A stretch of 64,000 nucleotides of DNA from contig NZ_JAERVL010000024.1 in assembly GCF_016745835.1 (NCBI RefSeq), positions 1 to 64,000 of the forward strand, in the 5' to 3' direction. Source of the DNA: Caldalkalibacillus salinus. GTDB taxonomy: Bacteria > Bacillota > Bacilli > Caldalkalibacillales > JCM-10596. Position numbers and translations under genes: made by a program. Position 1 is the stretch's first letter; each line of letters begins with the position of its first letter. Below, in pieces: positions 31,308 to 40,875 of this stretch. The notes beneath the pieces are model-generated. The model searched no databases. It was not told where the DNA came from and saw only the letters and a program-made list of their open reading frames with translations.

Positions 31308-31816
31308 TGCGAAGAGTCGTATCTGTCATTGTTAACAATTCTTCGGGCGTACTGGCGCGATTATCTGGCTTATTCGCTCGACGAAGTTTTAACATCGAGA
31401 GCTTAACGGTAGGGACGACCGAGGATCCAACACTCTCGAGGGTGACCCTTGTCGTACACGGAGACGTTGCGACAACGGAACAAGTGATTAAGCAGTTATA
31501 TAAATTAGTGGACGTACTGAAAGTAACCGACCTCACAGAAGAGAAAATGATGGCGCGGGAATTAATGTTAATTAAAGTCACCGTTAATCATCAAACGAGA
31601 CAAGAAATTAACCATCTCATTGAACCATTCCGAGCGTCAGTAGTCGACGTTGGAAGGGAGTCAATCACTGTTCAGACCACAGGTGATATAGAAAAAAACG
31701 AGGCGTTAATAGATTTGCTTCGACCCTTTGGAATTAAGGAACTAGCAAGAACGGGTGTGACTGCAATGGCGAGAAGCCAGCAGAAAGTTCATCCGGTGCA
31801 GCAACTATTGACTTAA
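31307..31816 (+). CDS. ilvN: Acetolactate synthase regulatory small subunit
   Basis: IlvN (also named IlvH) binds valine and controls and stabilises IlvB. The ACT domain occupies the first 80 residues, starting RVVSVIVNNSSGVLARLSGLFARR. The C-terminal half LMLIKVTVNHQTRQEI onward matches the second small-subunit domain. The 169-residue length is normal. Its ATG overlaps the ilvB stop by one base, indicating coupled translation. Confidence 0.96.
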   Translation: MRRVVSVIVNNSSGVLARLSGLFARRSFNIESLTVGTTEDPTLSRVTLVVHGDVATTEQVIKQLYKLVDVLKVTDLTEEKMMARELMLIKVTVNHQTRQEINHLIEPFRASVVDVGRESITVQTTGDIEKNEALIDLLRPFGIKELARTGVTAMARSQQKVHPVQQLLT

Positions 31817-31874
31817 TGTTTTGAAATAAAAGTGATCTTCAACATCAACATCAAATAAAAAGGAGAGAGTCACA

Positions 31875-32888
31875 ATGGCAAAAATGTATTATGACGATCA
31901 AGTTTCATTGAGTGTGCTAGAAGGAAAAACGGTAGCAGTTGTCGGTTATGGGAGTCAAGGGCACGCTCAGGCACAGAACCTACGCGACAGTGGTATCTCG
32001 GTCGTAGTCGGACTCAGAGAAGGACGGTCTTGGGACCAGGCGGTTGAAGATGGCTTTGTGGTTGCGTCACCAAAGGAAGCAGCAGCACAAGCTGACGTCA
32101 TCATGGTCTTACTGCCGGATGAAGTACAGGCAAAAGTATACGCTCAAGAATTGCAAAGTGAATTAGTACCGGGGAAAGCACTACTATTCTCCCACGGCTT
32201 CAACATTCACTTCTCACAAATCGTCCCGCCACAAGGTGTTGACGTCGCTTTAATTGCACCGAAAAGCCCAGGTCATTTGGTCCGTAGGGTTTTCGAAGCG
32301 GGTGGTGGTGTTCCCGGATTAGTGGGTGTTTATCAAGATGAGAGCGGAAAGGCTAAAGAACTTGCATTGGCGTATGCAAAAGGGATTGGCTGTACGAGGG
32401 CTGGCGTCATTGAAACGACGTTTAAGGAAGAGACTGAAACTGATTTGTTTGGAGAGCAGGCCGTGCTATGTGGCGGTGTGACGGCCCTTATTAAATCAGG
32501 TTTTGAAACGTTAACGGAAGCAGGATATCAGCCTGAAGTTGCCTATTTTGAGTGTTTACACGAGATGAAACTGATCGTTGATTTACTCTATGAAGGTGGT
32601 CTGTCGTACATGAGATACTCAATCTCAGATACAGCGCAGTACGGAGATTTTATGGTCGGTGACCGTATCGTGACAGAAGAAACGAAGCAAGAAATGAAAA
32701 AGGTTCTACAGGAGATTCAGGACGGGCAATTTGCGAAGAGTTGGATACTAGAGAATCAAGCGAATCGCCCGGTATTTAAAGCAATCCAAGCGAAGGAAGA
32801 ACAACATGACATTGAAAAGGTCGGAAAAGAACTAAGGGACATGATGAGTTGGATTAAGGATAAAAAAGTCCCTCAGGAGGTGAAATAA
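31875..32888 (+). CDS. ilvC: Ketol-acid reductoisomerase (NADP+), class I
   Basis: IlvC rearranges and reduces acetolactate to the dihydroxy acid. The Rossmann motif [17 protein letters not shown] is followed by the loop GLREGRSW, whose Arg and Ser favour NADPH. Catalytic acidic residues are in [18 protein letters not shown] and in [14 protein letters not shown]. At 337 residues it is a short class I enzyme. ATG at 31875 follows AAAGGAGAGAG. leuA begins 4 nt after its stop. Confidence 0.97.
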   Translation: MAKMYYDDQVSLSVLEGKTVAVVGYGSQGHAQAQNLRDSGISVVVGLREGRSWDQAVEDGFVVASPKEAAAQADVIMVLLPDEVQAKVYAQELQSELVPGKALLFSHGFNIHFSQIVPPQGVDVALIAPKSPGHLVRRVFEAGGGVPGLVGVYQDESGKAKELALAYAKGIGCTRAGVIETTFKEETETDLFGEQAVLCGGVTALIKSGFETLTEAGYQPEVAYFECLHEMKLIVDLLYEGGLSYMRYSISDTAQYGDFMVGDRIVTEETKQEMKKVLQEIQDGQFAKSWILENQANRPVFKAIQAKEEQHDIEKVGKELRDMMSWIKDKKVPQEVK

Positions 32889-32892
32889 CACC

Positions 32893-34470
32893 ATGAGACA
32901 AATTGCTGTCTTTGACACGACCCTCCGAGACGGAGAGCAGTCACCAGGCGTCAACTTAAATTTGGAAGAGAAACTAGAGATTGCCCAACAACTAGAAAGG
33001 TTAGGGGTGGACGTGATAGAAGCTGGGTTTCCGGCAGCTTCCCCCGGAGACCTAGAATCGACAAAGGCAGTTGCTCACGCATTGAAAAATACGAGTGTCG
33101 CAGGGCTAGCACGCGCCAATCACAAGGACATAGACGCGGCGTGGGAAGCGTTGAAAGACGGCGTGAAACCGAGGTTGCATCTGTTCTTGGCGACCTCTCC
33201 TATCCACCGCGAGCACAAGCTGCAAATGAGCCAGGACCAAGTCATAGAGAAAGCCGTAGATTGTGTGAAATACGCCTCACGTTACTTCAAAGATATAGAG
33301 TTCAGTGCAGAAGATGCAGGGAGAACTGAGCTGCCCTTCTTGCGAGATGTTTTCACAGCTGTGATTGAAGCAGGGGCCAAAGTTGTCAACGTCCCTGATA
33401 CAGTGGGGTATATGACACCTGAAGAGTATGGGAACGTCTTTCGTTATTTGAAAGAGAATGTACCCAATATAGATCAAGCGGTGCTAAGTGCTCACTGTCA
33501 TGATGACCTTGGGATGGCAGTGGCTAACAGCTTAGCGGCTGTCCAAAATGGGGCAGACCAGGTGGAAGGCACGATCAACGGCATTGGAGAAAGAGCGGGT
33601 AACGCCGCACTTGAAGAAATTGCTGTGGCGCTCCAAATTAGAAAAGATTTTTACGAAGCACAGACGACATTAACGCTTGAACAACTAGCGAGAACAAGCA
33701 AGGTTGTGTCTAGCTTAACGGACTTCGAGGTTCCTCGAAATAAAGCGGTGGTCGGAGCCAATGCCTTTGCTCATGAAGCGGGTATCCATCAAGATGGCAT
33801 GCTCAAAGAGCGTACAACATACGAAATCATTTCACCTCAAATGGTGGGATATGATGCGACACAGCTCGTTCTTGGCAAGCACTCCGGACGTCATGCTCTG
33901 AAGGAGCGCCTAGAATTCTTGGGCTACTCGGTGAGTGAGGAACACCTAAAAGAAGTGTTTAAGAAATTCAAAGGGCTGGCAGATAAAAAGAAACAAGTAT
34001 TGGATGAAGATATTATCGCCCTGCTCCGTGAAAGTACTCGATCACAGGATCAAGATCAGTACGCACTAGAGTATATTCACGTCTCATACATGAACTCGAT
34101 TGCCACAGCGACGATTAAGTTACAAACACCTGAGGGTGTCAGTGTAGAGGAAGCGGCCATTGGCTCAGGAAGTGTTGAGGCAATATATAACACGATCGAG
34201 CGCATGGTGAGTATGAATATCCATTTGTTAGATTACAAGATACGCTCTCTTTCTAAAGGGCGAGATGCACTAGCGGAAGTGCAAGTGACCGTATCATATG
34301 AAGGAATGACAGGAACAGGAAAAGGTGTGGACCACGATGTACTTGGCGCTAGTACCAAAGCCTTTGTCGATAGTATCAATAGATTAAGAAAAATGAGTAA
34401 ACCTAAACAGTTTATGGAAGATAAAGAGGAAGAGGAGACCACTCACTGTGTTCTAGATTCATTTAATTAA
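32893..34470 (+). CDS. leuA: 2-isopropylmalate synthase
   Basis: LeuA condenses acetyl-CoA with 2-oxoisovalerate, the first leucine-specific step. The motif [11 protein letters not shown] is at residues 9-19 and the metal-binding [11 protein letters not shown] near residues 199-209. The regulatory C-terminal domain that senses leucine is present ([17 protein letters not shown] onward). The length is 525 residues, with an acidic tail after the domain that is longer than in many relatives. ATG at 32893 is preceded by CAGGAGGTGA at the end of ilvC. Confidence 0.97.
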   Translation: MRQIAVFDTTLRDGEQSPGVNLNLEEKLEIAQQLERLGVDVIEAGFPAASPGDLESTKAVAHALKNTSVAGLARANHKDIDAAWEALKDGVKPRLHLFLATSPIHREHKLQMSQDQVIEKAVDCVKYASRYFKDIEFSAEDAGRTELPFLRDVFTAVIEAGAKVVNVPDTVGYMTPEEYGNVFRYLKENVPNIDQAVLSAHCHDDLGMAVANSLAAVQNGADQVEGTINGIGERAGNAALEEIAVALQIRKDFYEAQTTLTLEQLARTSKVVSSLTDFEVPRNKAVVGANAFAHEAGIHQDGMLKERTTYEIISPQMVGYDATQLVLGKHSGRHALKERLEFLGYSVSEEHLKEVFKKFKGLADKKKQVLDEDIIALLRESTRSQDQDQYALEYIHVSYMNSIATATIKLQTPEGVSVEEAAIGSGSVEAIYNTIERMVSMNIHLLDYKIRSLSKGRDALAEVQVTVSYEGMTGTGKGVDHDVLGASTKAFVDSINRLRKMSKPKQFMEDKEEEETTHCVLDSFN

Positions 34471-34530
34471 GAATGGCTTTAAAAAAGATACAAAAGTTGC
34501 ATTTTGAGATATACAGGAGTGGAGAGGAGA

Positions 34531-35661
34531 ATGGAACGGAAAATGAAAAAAAAGATCATGATTTTACCCGGAGATGGGATCGGACCAGAAGTTGCACAGG
34601 AAGGACGTAGGGTATTAGAACATGTGGGTCGGCACTTTGGTCACTCATTTGAAATAAATGAAGGTCTCATTGGTGGCCACTCACTGGACACATATGGCGA
34701 ACCGTTAACAGATGAAGTGCTACAGCAGTGTAAGGACGCAGACGCCGTCCTGTTAGGGGCCGTAGGGGGGCCAAAATGGGATCAAAATCCCGGGGAGTTA
34801 AGGCCAGAGAAAGCCCTATTAAAGTTAAGAAAAGAACTAGGCCTATTCGCAAATCTACGTCCAGTAGAAGTTTTGGCCCCGTTAGCGACTGCCTCCCCGT
34901 TAAAAAAAGAGATCGTAGCTGACGTTGATCTCCTTGTTGTAAGGGAACTGACAGGTGGTTTGTATTTCGGTAAAAAAGAACAGGGCCAGACACCAGGTGG
35001 TGAAAATTGGGCTGTTGACGAACTTATTTATAGTGAACATGAAGTAGAGAGAATTGCACATGTTGCTTTCCAGACGGCAAGAAAGAGAAGAAATAAAGTG
35101 ACATCCGTTGATAAAGCTAACGTTTTAGAGTCTAGCCGATTATGGCGTGCCACTGTAGAGCGTGTGCATACTGAATATCCCGATGTTGAACTAGAACACA
35201 TGCTAGTGGATAACGCGGCCATGCAGCTCATTCGCTCACCGAAACAATTTGATGTTGTCGTAACAGAAAATATGTTTGGAGACATCCTCAGTGATGAAGC
35301 GTCCGTTTTAGCAGGATCGATAGGATTAATGCCATCTGCTAGCTTATCTGCTTCAGCAGGTCTAGGCTTATACGAATCGGTGCATGGGAGCGCACCAGAT
35401 ATTGCAGGGCAGGAAAAAGCGAATCCATTGGCCACGATTTTATCAGTTGCGATGTTACTGCGTCATTCATTCGACTTAAACCCGGAAGCACAACTCATTG
35501 AGAAGGCAGTTAAACAAGTGATTAAAGATGGTTACCGTACACTAGATATCGGCCAAGGTGAGACAGTTGGTGAGACTCAGGTATTAGGAACAACGGACAT
35601 GACCGACGCTGTCATCAGTCGTTTAGATCAGTCCATCACACAAACGGAGAAAGTTAAATAG
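34531..35661 (+). CDS. leuB: 3-isopropylmalate dehydrogenase
   Basis: LeuB oxidises and decarboxylates 3-isopropylmalate to 2-oxoisocaproate with NAD+. The start [24 protein letters not shown] and the substrate/metal signature [26 protein letters not shown] are typical. ATG at 34531 follows AGGAGTGGAGAGGAG, giving 376 residues; ATG 34543 is an alternative start and the frame opens at 34504. A gap of 60 nt separates it from leuA, without a terminator. Confidence 0.96.
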   Translation: MERKMKKKIMILPGDGIGPEVAQEGRRVLEHVGRHFGHSFEINEGLIGGHSLDTYGEPLTDEVLQQCKDADAVLLGAVGGPKWDQNPGELRPEKALLKLRKELGLFANLRPVEVLAPLATASPLKKEIVADVDLLVVRELTGGLYFGKKEQGQTPGGENWAVDELIYSEHEVERIAHVAFQTARKRRNKVTSVDKANVLESSRLWRATVERVHTEYPDVELEHMLVDNAAMQLIRSPKQFDVVVTENMFGDILSDEASVLAGSIGLMPSASLSASAGLGLYESVHGSAPDIAGQEKANPLATILSVAMLLRHSFDLNPEAQLIEKAVKQVIKDGYRTLDIGQGETVGETQVLGTTDMTDAVISRLDQSITQTEKVK

Positions 35662-35673
35662 GAGGGGACAGTA

Positions 35674-36582
35674 ATGGGGGAACGTTTAATATATATGTCA
35701 GGTAAATACGTGCCTTTTTCCGAGGCAAAGGTATCTGTGTTCGATCATGGTTTTCTATATGGCGATGGCATTTTTGAAGGGTTACGTGTCTATGAAGGTA
35801 ACATATTTAAGTGCCGTGAGCATCTCGTACGTTTATATGAATCAGCGAAGTCGATCATGTTAGATATTCCACTAAGCATTGATGAACTAGAAGACCTTGT
35901 AGCGGAAACGGTACGTGTAAATGAATTGGAGAACGCCTATATCAGATTAGTGGTCTCTAGAGGGAAAGGAGACCTGGGCATCGACCCGTTTAACTGTCCA
36001 GAACCTGAGATCATCATCATCGCAGATCAAGTTCGTTTATTCCCGGATGAACTTTATGAGGAAGGCTTAGATATCGTGACAGTACCCACCAGAAGAAATA
36101 CACCAGATGCGTTGAATCCTAAGATTAAATCACTTAACTATTTAAATAACGTGCTCGTTAAAATTGAAGCAAAACGTGCTGGCGTACTAGAGGCCCTTAT
36201 GTTGAACCATGACGGTTATGTATGTGAGGGAAGCGGGGACAATATTTTTCTCGTGAAGCGTGGAAAGCTCATCACACCTCCTGGATACCTTGGAGCTTTA
36301 GAAGGGATTACCAGACAGACCGTCATCGATATTGCGGAAGAAAAAGGCTATGTCGTGAAGGAAGAACCGTTTACGAGACATGACGTCTACGTGGCGGATG
36401 AAGCCTTCCTCACAGGTACAGCAGCTGAAGTCATCCCAGTTGTTTCAGTGGATAGCCGTAAAATTAACGATGGAACACCGGGTGAAGTTACAAAAGAAAT
36501 GATCCAAGCCTTCCGTCAAGCGGTGACACGTCTAGGCAGACACGTTTACCCTGAGAAAAAAGTCAATGTTTCCGCTTCCTAA
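35674..36582 (+). CDS. ilvE: Branched-chain amino acid aminotransferase (class IV)
   Basis: IlvE makes leucine, isoleucine and valine from their 2-oxo acids with pyridoxal phosphate. The N-terminus SVFDHGFLYGDGIFEGLRVY and the Schiff-base lysine segment IKSLNYLNNVLVKIEA mark a fold-type IV aminotransferase. The segment VCEGSGDNIFLVKRG is also typical. At 302 residues it belongs to the shorter, E. coli-like group. ATG at 35674 follows AGGAGGGGA, 12 nt after leuB. It is the last gene of the operon, followed by a strong terminator. D-amino acid transaminase is a related alternative, but the operon favours IlvE. Confidence 0.94.
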   Translation: MGERLIYMSGKYVPFSEAKVSVFDHGFLYGDGIFEGLRVYEGNIFKCREHLVRLYESAKSIMLDIPLSIDELEDLVAETVRVNELENAYIRLVVSRGKGDLGIDPFNCPEPEIIIIADQVRLFPDELYEEGLDIVTVPTRRNTPDALNPKIKSLNYLNNVLVKIEAKRAGVLEALMLNHDGYVCEGSGDNIFLVKRGKLITPPGYLGALEGITRQTVIDIAEEKGYVVKEEPFTRHDVYVADEAFLTGTAAEVIPVVSVDSRKINDGTPGEVTKEMIQAFRQAVTRLGRHVYPEKKVNVSAS

Positions 36583-36662
36583 AATAATCACAGCGACATA
36601 CAACATTGCAGTAAACAGTTGGTAAGAGAAGTGTTAGTTTTGTTATCATATAAGAAATTTTT

Positions 36663-36715
36663 AAAGCCTATTCAAGTCCGTGTGAGTCACAAAACGGTCA
36701 TTTGAATAGGCTTTT
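36663..36715 (+). terminator. Intrinsic terminator of the ilv-leu operon
   Basis: AAAGCCTATTCAA (36663-36675) pairs with TTGAATAGGCTTT, giving a 13-bp stem with a loop of about 26 nt. The -35 box of the camS promoter lies in its 3' arm. Confidence 0.85.
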
Positions 36716-36729
36716 GATCGTGCTATAAT
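36702..36729 (+). promoter_or_regulatory. Predicted promoter of camS
   Basis: TTGAAT (36702-36707) and TATAAT (36724-36729) are 16 bp apart and 43 nt before the camS start. The -35 box lies in the 3' arm of the preceding terminator. Confidence 0.6.
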
Positions 36730-36772
36730 GAAGGAAATTAATACGGGACGAGACATAGAGGAGAGGAATACT

Positions 36773-37912
36773 TTGAACATAAAAAAGTCCAGATGGCACG
36801 TAGGTGTACTGGTAGCATGCTTAACGCTAGCATTATCGGGATGCTTGCCAGGAGATGAGGCTGAAGAAACCCTTGATTTGGATGACGCCCCTCAATTTGT
36901 GGCACCTTCAGTACAAGTCGAAGAGAAGTATTATAGAGGGTTAAACCCATTTGTGGCCAGCGAAACGAGGGGATCTTTAGAGACCTATTTGCCTAACTTT
37001 CGTTTAGATTCCGGTCGCTTAGAGTTGGGCCTATTAGAGATTGCTCAGGATTATTACTCTACTGAGGAGCATTTATTCAGAGAGGGCCAGCTGATTACGC
37101 AATCAGAATTGAGCAGTTGGCTACGCAAAGAGAGTGAAGATAACCCCATGGGGCTTAATCCTAGTGACCGTAATGAGCGTACTCTCGTGCATATACTCGA
37201 ACACAATTATTTTAACCTTAAAGGGGACGCCTTGAACGGGGTGGTTATTGGACTTTCATTATCCCCATACTATACCAAGGAAGTTGAAAATGAAGATGGC
37301 ACGATAACGACACAGCCCGATTATGAGACCGAAGAAGAATTACGTACTATTGGCTTTGATATTGCTAATGAAGTGGCTTCGAGAGTGAGGTCTAAGATTA
37401 ATCGCTTAGATGAGCGACATACTGATACACCGATTATTATTGCCTTATATCGTTTGGAAGATAGCAGCTCACAGGTACCAGGAAATTTCCTTTCCGTTGG
37501 TACGGTAGGTCCACAAGACACTCAGCTTGACTGGCAAACGATCAATGAAACGTACTTGTTTTTCCCATCAGGAGCACTAAATGACTTTGATGAAGCACGC
37601 GAAACAAATTACGCAGATGACTTTAGAGAGTATCGGCGGGATGTGGAGGAATTTTATCCCAATTACGTCGGTATCGTTGGAAAAGGAAGATTCATCGACG
37701 AGCAGCTAGTGGAGTTAACGATTAATGCCAATACAGAATATCAATCCAAAACTGAAGTCATTCAGTTAACGCAGTTTTTGGGCGCAACAGCGATTGACAC
37801 TTTTCCTGAACATGTCCGCCTCAATATCTACACCGAGTCTGTTAATGAACCACAGTCTATCTTTATACGACCTCCGGGAGGAGAACCGAGTATGCATATT
37901 TACAGAGAATAG
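36773..37912 (+). CDS. camS: CamS family sex pheromone precursor lipoprotein (YerH-like)
   Basis: A 379-residue lipoprotein with a signal peptide ending in lipobox LSGC, Cys at residue 24. The CamS family is widespread in Bacilli; in staphylococci and enterococci the cleaved signal peptide can act as a pheromone, but the mature protein has no settled role. Family-like segments include YRGLNPFVASETRG, VIGLSLSPYY and GFDIANEVASRVR. TTG at 36773 follows GAGGAGAGG and gives a proper signal peptide; the frame opens at 36728. In B. subtilis the gene (yerH) follows ligA directly. Here the amino acid block lies between them. Confidence 0.9.
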   Translation: MNIKKSRWHVGVLVACLTLALSGCLPGDEAEETLDLDDAPQFVAPSVQVEEKYYRGLNPFVASETRGSLETYLPNFRLDSGRLELGLLEIAQDYYSTEEHLFREGQLITQSELSSWLRKESEDNPMGLNPSDRNERTLVHILEHNYFNLKGDALNGVVIGLSLSPYYTKEVENEDGTITTQPDYETEEELRTIGFDIANEVASRVRSKINRLDERHTDTPIIIALYRLEDSSSQVPGNFLSVGTVGPQDTQLDWQTINETYLFFPSGALNDFDEARETNYADDFREYRRDVEEFYPNYVGIVGKGRFIDEQLVELTINANTEYQSKTEVIQLTQFLGATAIDTFPEHVRLNIYTESVNEPQSIFIRPPGGEPSMHIYRE

Positions 37913-38028
37913 AGAGCAATAGAGATTAGAGAACGACAGAGACGAAAGGAACGACGAAGATTGGGAAACGATAAAGATTAGAAACAGATGTTAAAACCAA
38001 CTCCCTTAACTGTATAAAACAAAAGTAA

Positions 38029-38058
38029 GCGCTTGGACCTTGTCCAAGCGCCTTTTTT
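38029..38058. terminator. Terminator between camS and the minus-strand lipoprotein gene
   Basis: GCGCTTGGAC (38029-38038) pairs perfectly with GTCCAAGCGC (38042-38051) around a 3-nt loop, followed by six T. The reverse side is less T-rich, so it serves mainly camS. Confidence 0.9.
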
Positions 38059-38072
38059 ATATGTATCACCTA

Positions 38073-38900
38073 TCAATATATATAGATCCAATCCGCAAAT
38101 TCAGTATTAGAAAGTGCATATTGTATGTCCAAAGCTTCATTTTCTAGCTCATATCTGACCATACAGTAAGGATAATGATTGTCTTCTTGCTTAATCACAA
38201 AGTCTATGAAAGATCCGTCTTCGCTCCACTTTACCCCAACAATATTGTTAAAGCTCTCCTCAGTTAAAGGTGTGATAACACTGTTTTCAAGATCATAGAT
38301 GGCAATCGTTTCCCCCTGTTCTGTACCGTATGCGAACGCGATACAATGGCCATCTGGTGCCCAGGTGGGGTGTTCTATATGGTCCCCCTCGCCAATCGCA
38401 CTAACAAGGCCTTCAGTTGGATTAAGATAGTACGTGGTAGACTGTGACTCAGTGGTGACGGACAAGACGATCATTTCTCTATCGGGTGATAAAAAAGCTT
38501 GTGTTAAGTGAAGATAGTCTTCAGGTTTAGGAATCGTGAGTTGTAAAGCCCCCTCCACCGTGCGAACATCAATTGTATCCTCGGGGTGAGCGTCAATCTC
38601 ATATTTACCTAACCCAATCGCATGTACAGGCTGGTATCCATCTTCCTGCTCAAAAACAAAGCCGTGATTGTAAAAATAAGTACCACTCAATACTTCCCAG
38701 ACGGATTGCTCGAGCGTGGGATATTCACTAACGGGAGGCTCAGCGCTTGTTTGAGTGTTATCGTTGTTTGTTTCGCTCCCAGTCTGCTTTTCCGGGTCCA
38801 CAGGCGTTGTGGTATGCCCCGTATCAAACAAAGCACATGAAGACAATAAAATGATTAAAACCATATAAATGAACAGATGGGATAATGGTTTTGAAACCAT
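38073..38900 (-). CDS. Predicted lipoprotein with a TolB-like beta-propeller region
   Basis: A 275-residue protein, not recognised by name. The signal peptide has lipobox LSSC with Cys at residue 22, then a Thr/Asn/Glu-rich linker to about residue 60. The rest has repeated blade-like strands, for example AFLSPDREMIVLSV, HPTWAPDGHCIAFAYG and GVKWSEDGSFIDFVI, as in TolB or WD40-type propellers, though only a few blades fit. ATG at 38900 is preceded by GAGAGGGGGG on the minus strand; GTG at 38906 is also possible. It is convergent with camS. It is probably anchored outside the membrane; the function is unknown. Confidence 0.75.
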   Translation of the reverse strand: MVSKPLSHLFIYMVLIILLSSCALFDTGHTTTPVDPEKQTGSETNNDNTQTSAEPPVSEYPTLEQSVWEVLSGTYFYNHGFVFEQEDGYQPVHAIGLGKYEIDAHPEDTIDVRTVEGALQLTIPKPEDYLHLTQAFLSPDREMIVLSVTTESQSTTYYLNPTEGLVSAIGEGDHIEHPTWAPDGHCIAFAYGTEQGETIAIYDLENSVITPLTEESFNNIVGVKWSEDGSFIDFVIKQEDNHYPYCMVRYELENEALDIQYALSNTEFADWIYIY

Positions 38901-39039
38901 AAACACCCCCCTCTCTATAAATCTATTATAAACAAATATGTATTTTTTTGGAACAAGAAAATATGGACAAGAATTGACAATAGTTTAGTATAATTCGCCC
39001 CTTAACTGTCCAATATTTGGGTAAAGGGGGCGTTTTGTC

Positions 39040-39360
39040 ATGGGTCGATCTTACCTTTCCATTCATGAGGCCAGAAGGCAGATTAACGAGACGTTTGAAT
39101 TTCATACAGTCAGTCAAGGGACTTATCTGGTTCAGTTAAAAGGAGTAAAATCGTATCGATTATGGGTTGCTAGAGTTAAGATACTCATGCAAGTTAAAAA
39201 ACCTACGTGCCTAAAAGGTAAGCCCTATTCAATCAGTACCAATGGGCGTCATTTTATCTACTCCAACATCCCTGAAGGTCAACATATTGAGGTTGTAGGG
39301 AAGAACCTTAGACGTATACACCCACAGTATTCTATCGCTTTTTTAAAATCATTCATTTAA
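39040..39360 (+). CDS. Small basic protein of unknown function
   Basis: A 106-residue protein, rich in Lys and Arg, with no signal peptide, membrane segment or motif that I recognise. The ATG at 39040 is preceded by AAAGGGGGCG, and the frame is free of overlaps, so it is likely to be expressed. It lies 37 nt before the tagO-like gene on the same strand, suggesting cotranscription. A TATAAT at 38989-38994 is present upstream, with a TGGACA 19 bp before it, but the spacing is not ideal. Confidence 0.55.
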   Translation: MGRSYLSIHEARRQINETFEFHTVSQGTYLVQLKGVKSYRLWVARVKILMQVKKPTCLKGKPYSISTNGRHFIYSNIPEGQHIEVVGKNLRRIHPQYSIAFLKSFI

Positions 39361-39397
39361 GTCACACTATTGATATAGACGTATTGAGGTGACCAAA

Positions 39398-40360
39398 ATG
39401 TTTCGCTATGTATTACCTTTAGTCATATCTTATTTGTGTGTATACGTATTAATTCCTATCGTAAAGCGTTGGGCCAATCAATACCATATTGTCGATGAGC
39501 CCACAAAGAGAAAACAGCATAAAGATACGATACCCTTGACTGGGGGGATAGCCATCTTTTTAGGTGTGAATTTTTTGTTATTTATATTCTTAGGTTTTCA
39601 CCGTATGACATGGCTATTTTTTATTGGAAGTTTACTCGTTGTGGGTGTAGGGGTGCTTGATGATTGGTACAAAGGGCGGCAAAAAGAGCTATCCCCTTGG
39701 CCTAAGCTCCTCGTACAGTTTTTAACAGCAACGTTGGTATATTGGGGAGGCACCAGGATTGTTGGTGTGACTCATTGGTTTGGATCGGGTGGGGAGGAGA
39801 ATTTTTGGCTATTCCCTCATTGGTTGGCTTTTCTAGCAACCTGTTTGTGGATCGTTGGCATTATGAACATGTTTAACTTTATAGATGGTATGGATGGTTT
39901 GGCAGCGGGTGTCAGTATCTTTGTGACCCTAACCCTTTTTTTTATTTCTTTTCTGAAGGGAGAACTCACCATCGCATTATGCGCTATGATTCTAACAGGA
40001 GGTATTTTAGCTTTCTTAAGGCATAATTTTCATCCGGCTAGTATTTTCTTAGGGGATGCAGGAGCCCTCTTCTTAGGGTTTTCTGTTGCCTTCTTATCAG
40101 TAGAAGGAGCGATGAAAGGGGCTACTTTAATTACCTTTGTCGTCCTTATATTAGCTATGGGCGTCCCTGTTTTTGACACTTTACAGGTGATTTTAACGCG
40201 GCTAAAGGAGGGAAGGCCGATATACGTCGCGGACCGCTCTCATCTTCACCATCGTTTGTTGTCTTTGGGGTTGAATCAGAGACAAGTCATCGTCATATTG
40301 TATTTAATCGGTATAGGGTTGTCTATCACGTCTGTGTTATTGTTTTTCATTTTTGGATAA
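39398..40360 (+). CDS. tagO: TagO/WecA-like undecaprenyl-phosphate GlcNAc-1-phosphate transferase
   Basis: A 320-residue integral membrane protein of the MraY/WecA/TagO family, which attaches a sugar-1-phosphate to undecaprenyl phosphate as the first step of teichoic acid or other surface polymers. The Mg2+-related DDWYKG is near residue 88, the signature NMFNFIDGMDGLAAG near residues 157-171, and the substrate-specific HLHHRL loop near residue 282. About ten membrane segments are visible. ATG at 39398 follows GAGGTGA. It lacks the longer C-terminus of B. subtilis TagO (about 358 residues), so a paralogue for another glycopolymer is possible. Confidence 0.85.
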   Translation: MFRYVLPLVISYLCVYVLIPIVKRWANQYHIVDEPTKRKQHKDTIPLTGGIAIFLGVNFLLFIFLGFHRMTWLFFIGSLLVVGVGVLDDWYKGRQKELSPWPKLLVQFLTATLVYWGGTRIVGVTHWFGSGGEENFWLFPHWLAFLATCLWIVGIMNMFNFIDGMDGLAAGVSIFVTLTLFFISFLKGELTIALCAMILTGGILAFLRHNFHPASIFLGDAGALFLGFSVAFLSVEGAMKGATLITFVVLILAMGVPVFDTLQVILTRLKEGRPIYVADRSHLHHRLLSLGLNQRQVIVILYLIGIGLSITSVLLFFIFG

Positions 40361-40572
40361 TTGAGAAACGATAGCAGTCCGACTGGCTAGTGAAGTATTG
40401 AATCGCCTTTTTAACTTTGATATTATCAATTTAATGTAGAAAAATATTTGCTTTATCTTAGGGTAGGACCCTGTGTGAAAGAGTTCACGAGGCAACAAAT
40501 GGTATATGTGCATAATTGCTTTTGAGCATTTCATATAAGTTTTTAAATTATATTGAGAGTGGAGGGAAGATC

Positions 40573-40863
40573 ATGACTATTTCAAAAAAAGACGTTGAGC
40601 ATGTGGCGCACTTGGCTCGTTTAGAGTTAAGCGATGAAGAAGCAAACATGTTCACGAAGCACTTAGATGATATCTTAACATTCGTGGCCAAGATGGATGA
40701 ATTAGATACAGCGAATGTGGAACCCACTAGCCATGTGCTCGATTTGAAAAATGTGACGCGTGAAGACGAGGTTAAACCTTCTTTGTCAGCCGAGGATGCC
40801 TTGAGAAACACCGAGGAAAAAGAAAATCAGCAAGTCAAAGTGCCGAGTGTACTAGGCGGATAA
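40573..40863 (+). CDS. gatC: Asp-tRNA(Asn)/Glu-tRNA(Gln) amidotransferase subunit C
   Basis: GatC (96 residues) wraps around GatA and GatB in the amidotransferase that makes Gln-tRNA(Gln) and Asn-tRNA(Asn) from misacylated precursors. The sequence KDVEHVAHLARLELSDEEA and the later DELDTANVEPTSHVLDL are typical. ATG at 40573 follows GGAGGGAAG. It opens the gatCAB operon, with a 12-nt gap to gatA. The 212 nt upstream hold no promoter that I can place with confidence. Confidence 0.96.
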   Translation: MTISKKDVEHVAHLARLELSDEEANMFTKHLDDILTFVAKMDELDTANVEPTSHVLDLKNVTREDEVKPSLSAEDALRNTEEKENQQVKVPSVLGG

Positions 40864-40875
40864 GGAGGGGAAAAC

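Noticed and set aside
38622-38840. 72-codon plus-strand ORF opposite the lipoprotein gene
   Set aside because: Shadow of the minus-strand coding sequence; no ribosome binding site and no similarity.
38974-38994. TTGACA and TATAAT upstream of the 106-residue protein
   Set aside because: The spacer is only 9 bp, too short for a sigma-A promoter, although each box is good alone.
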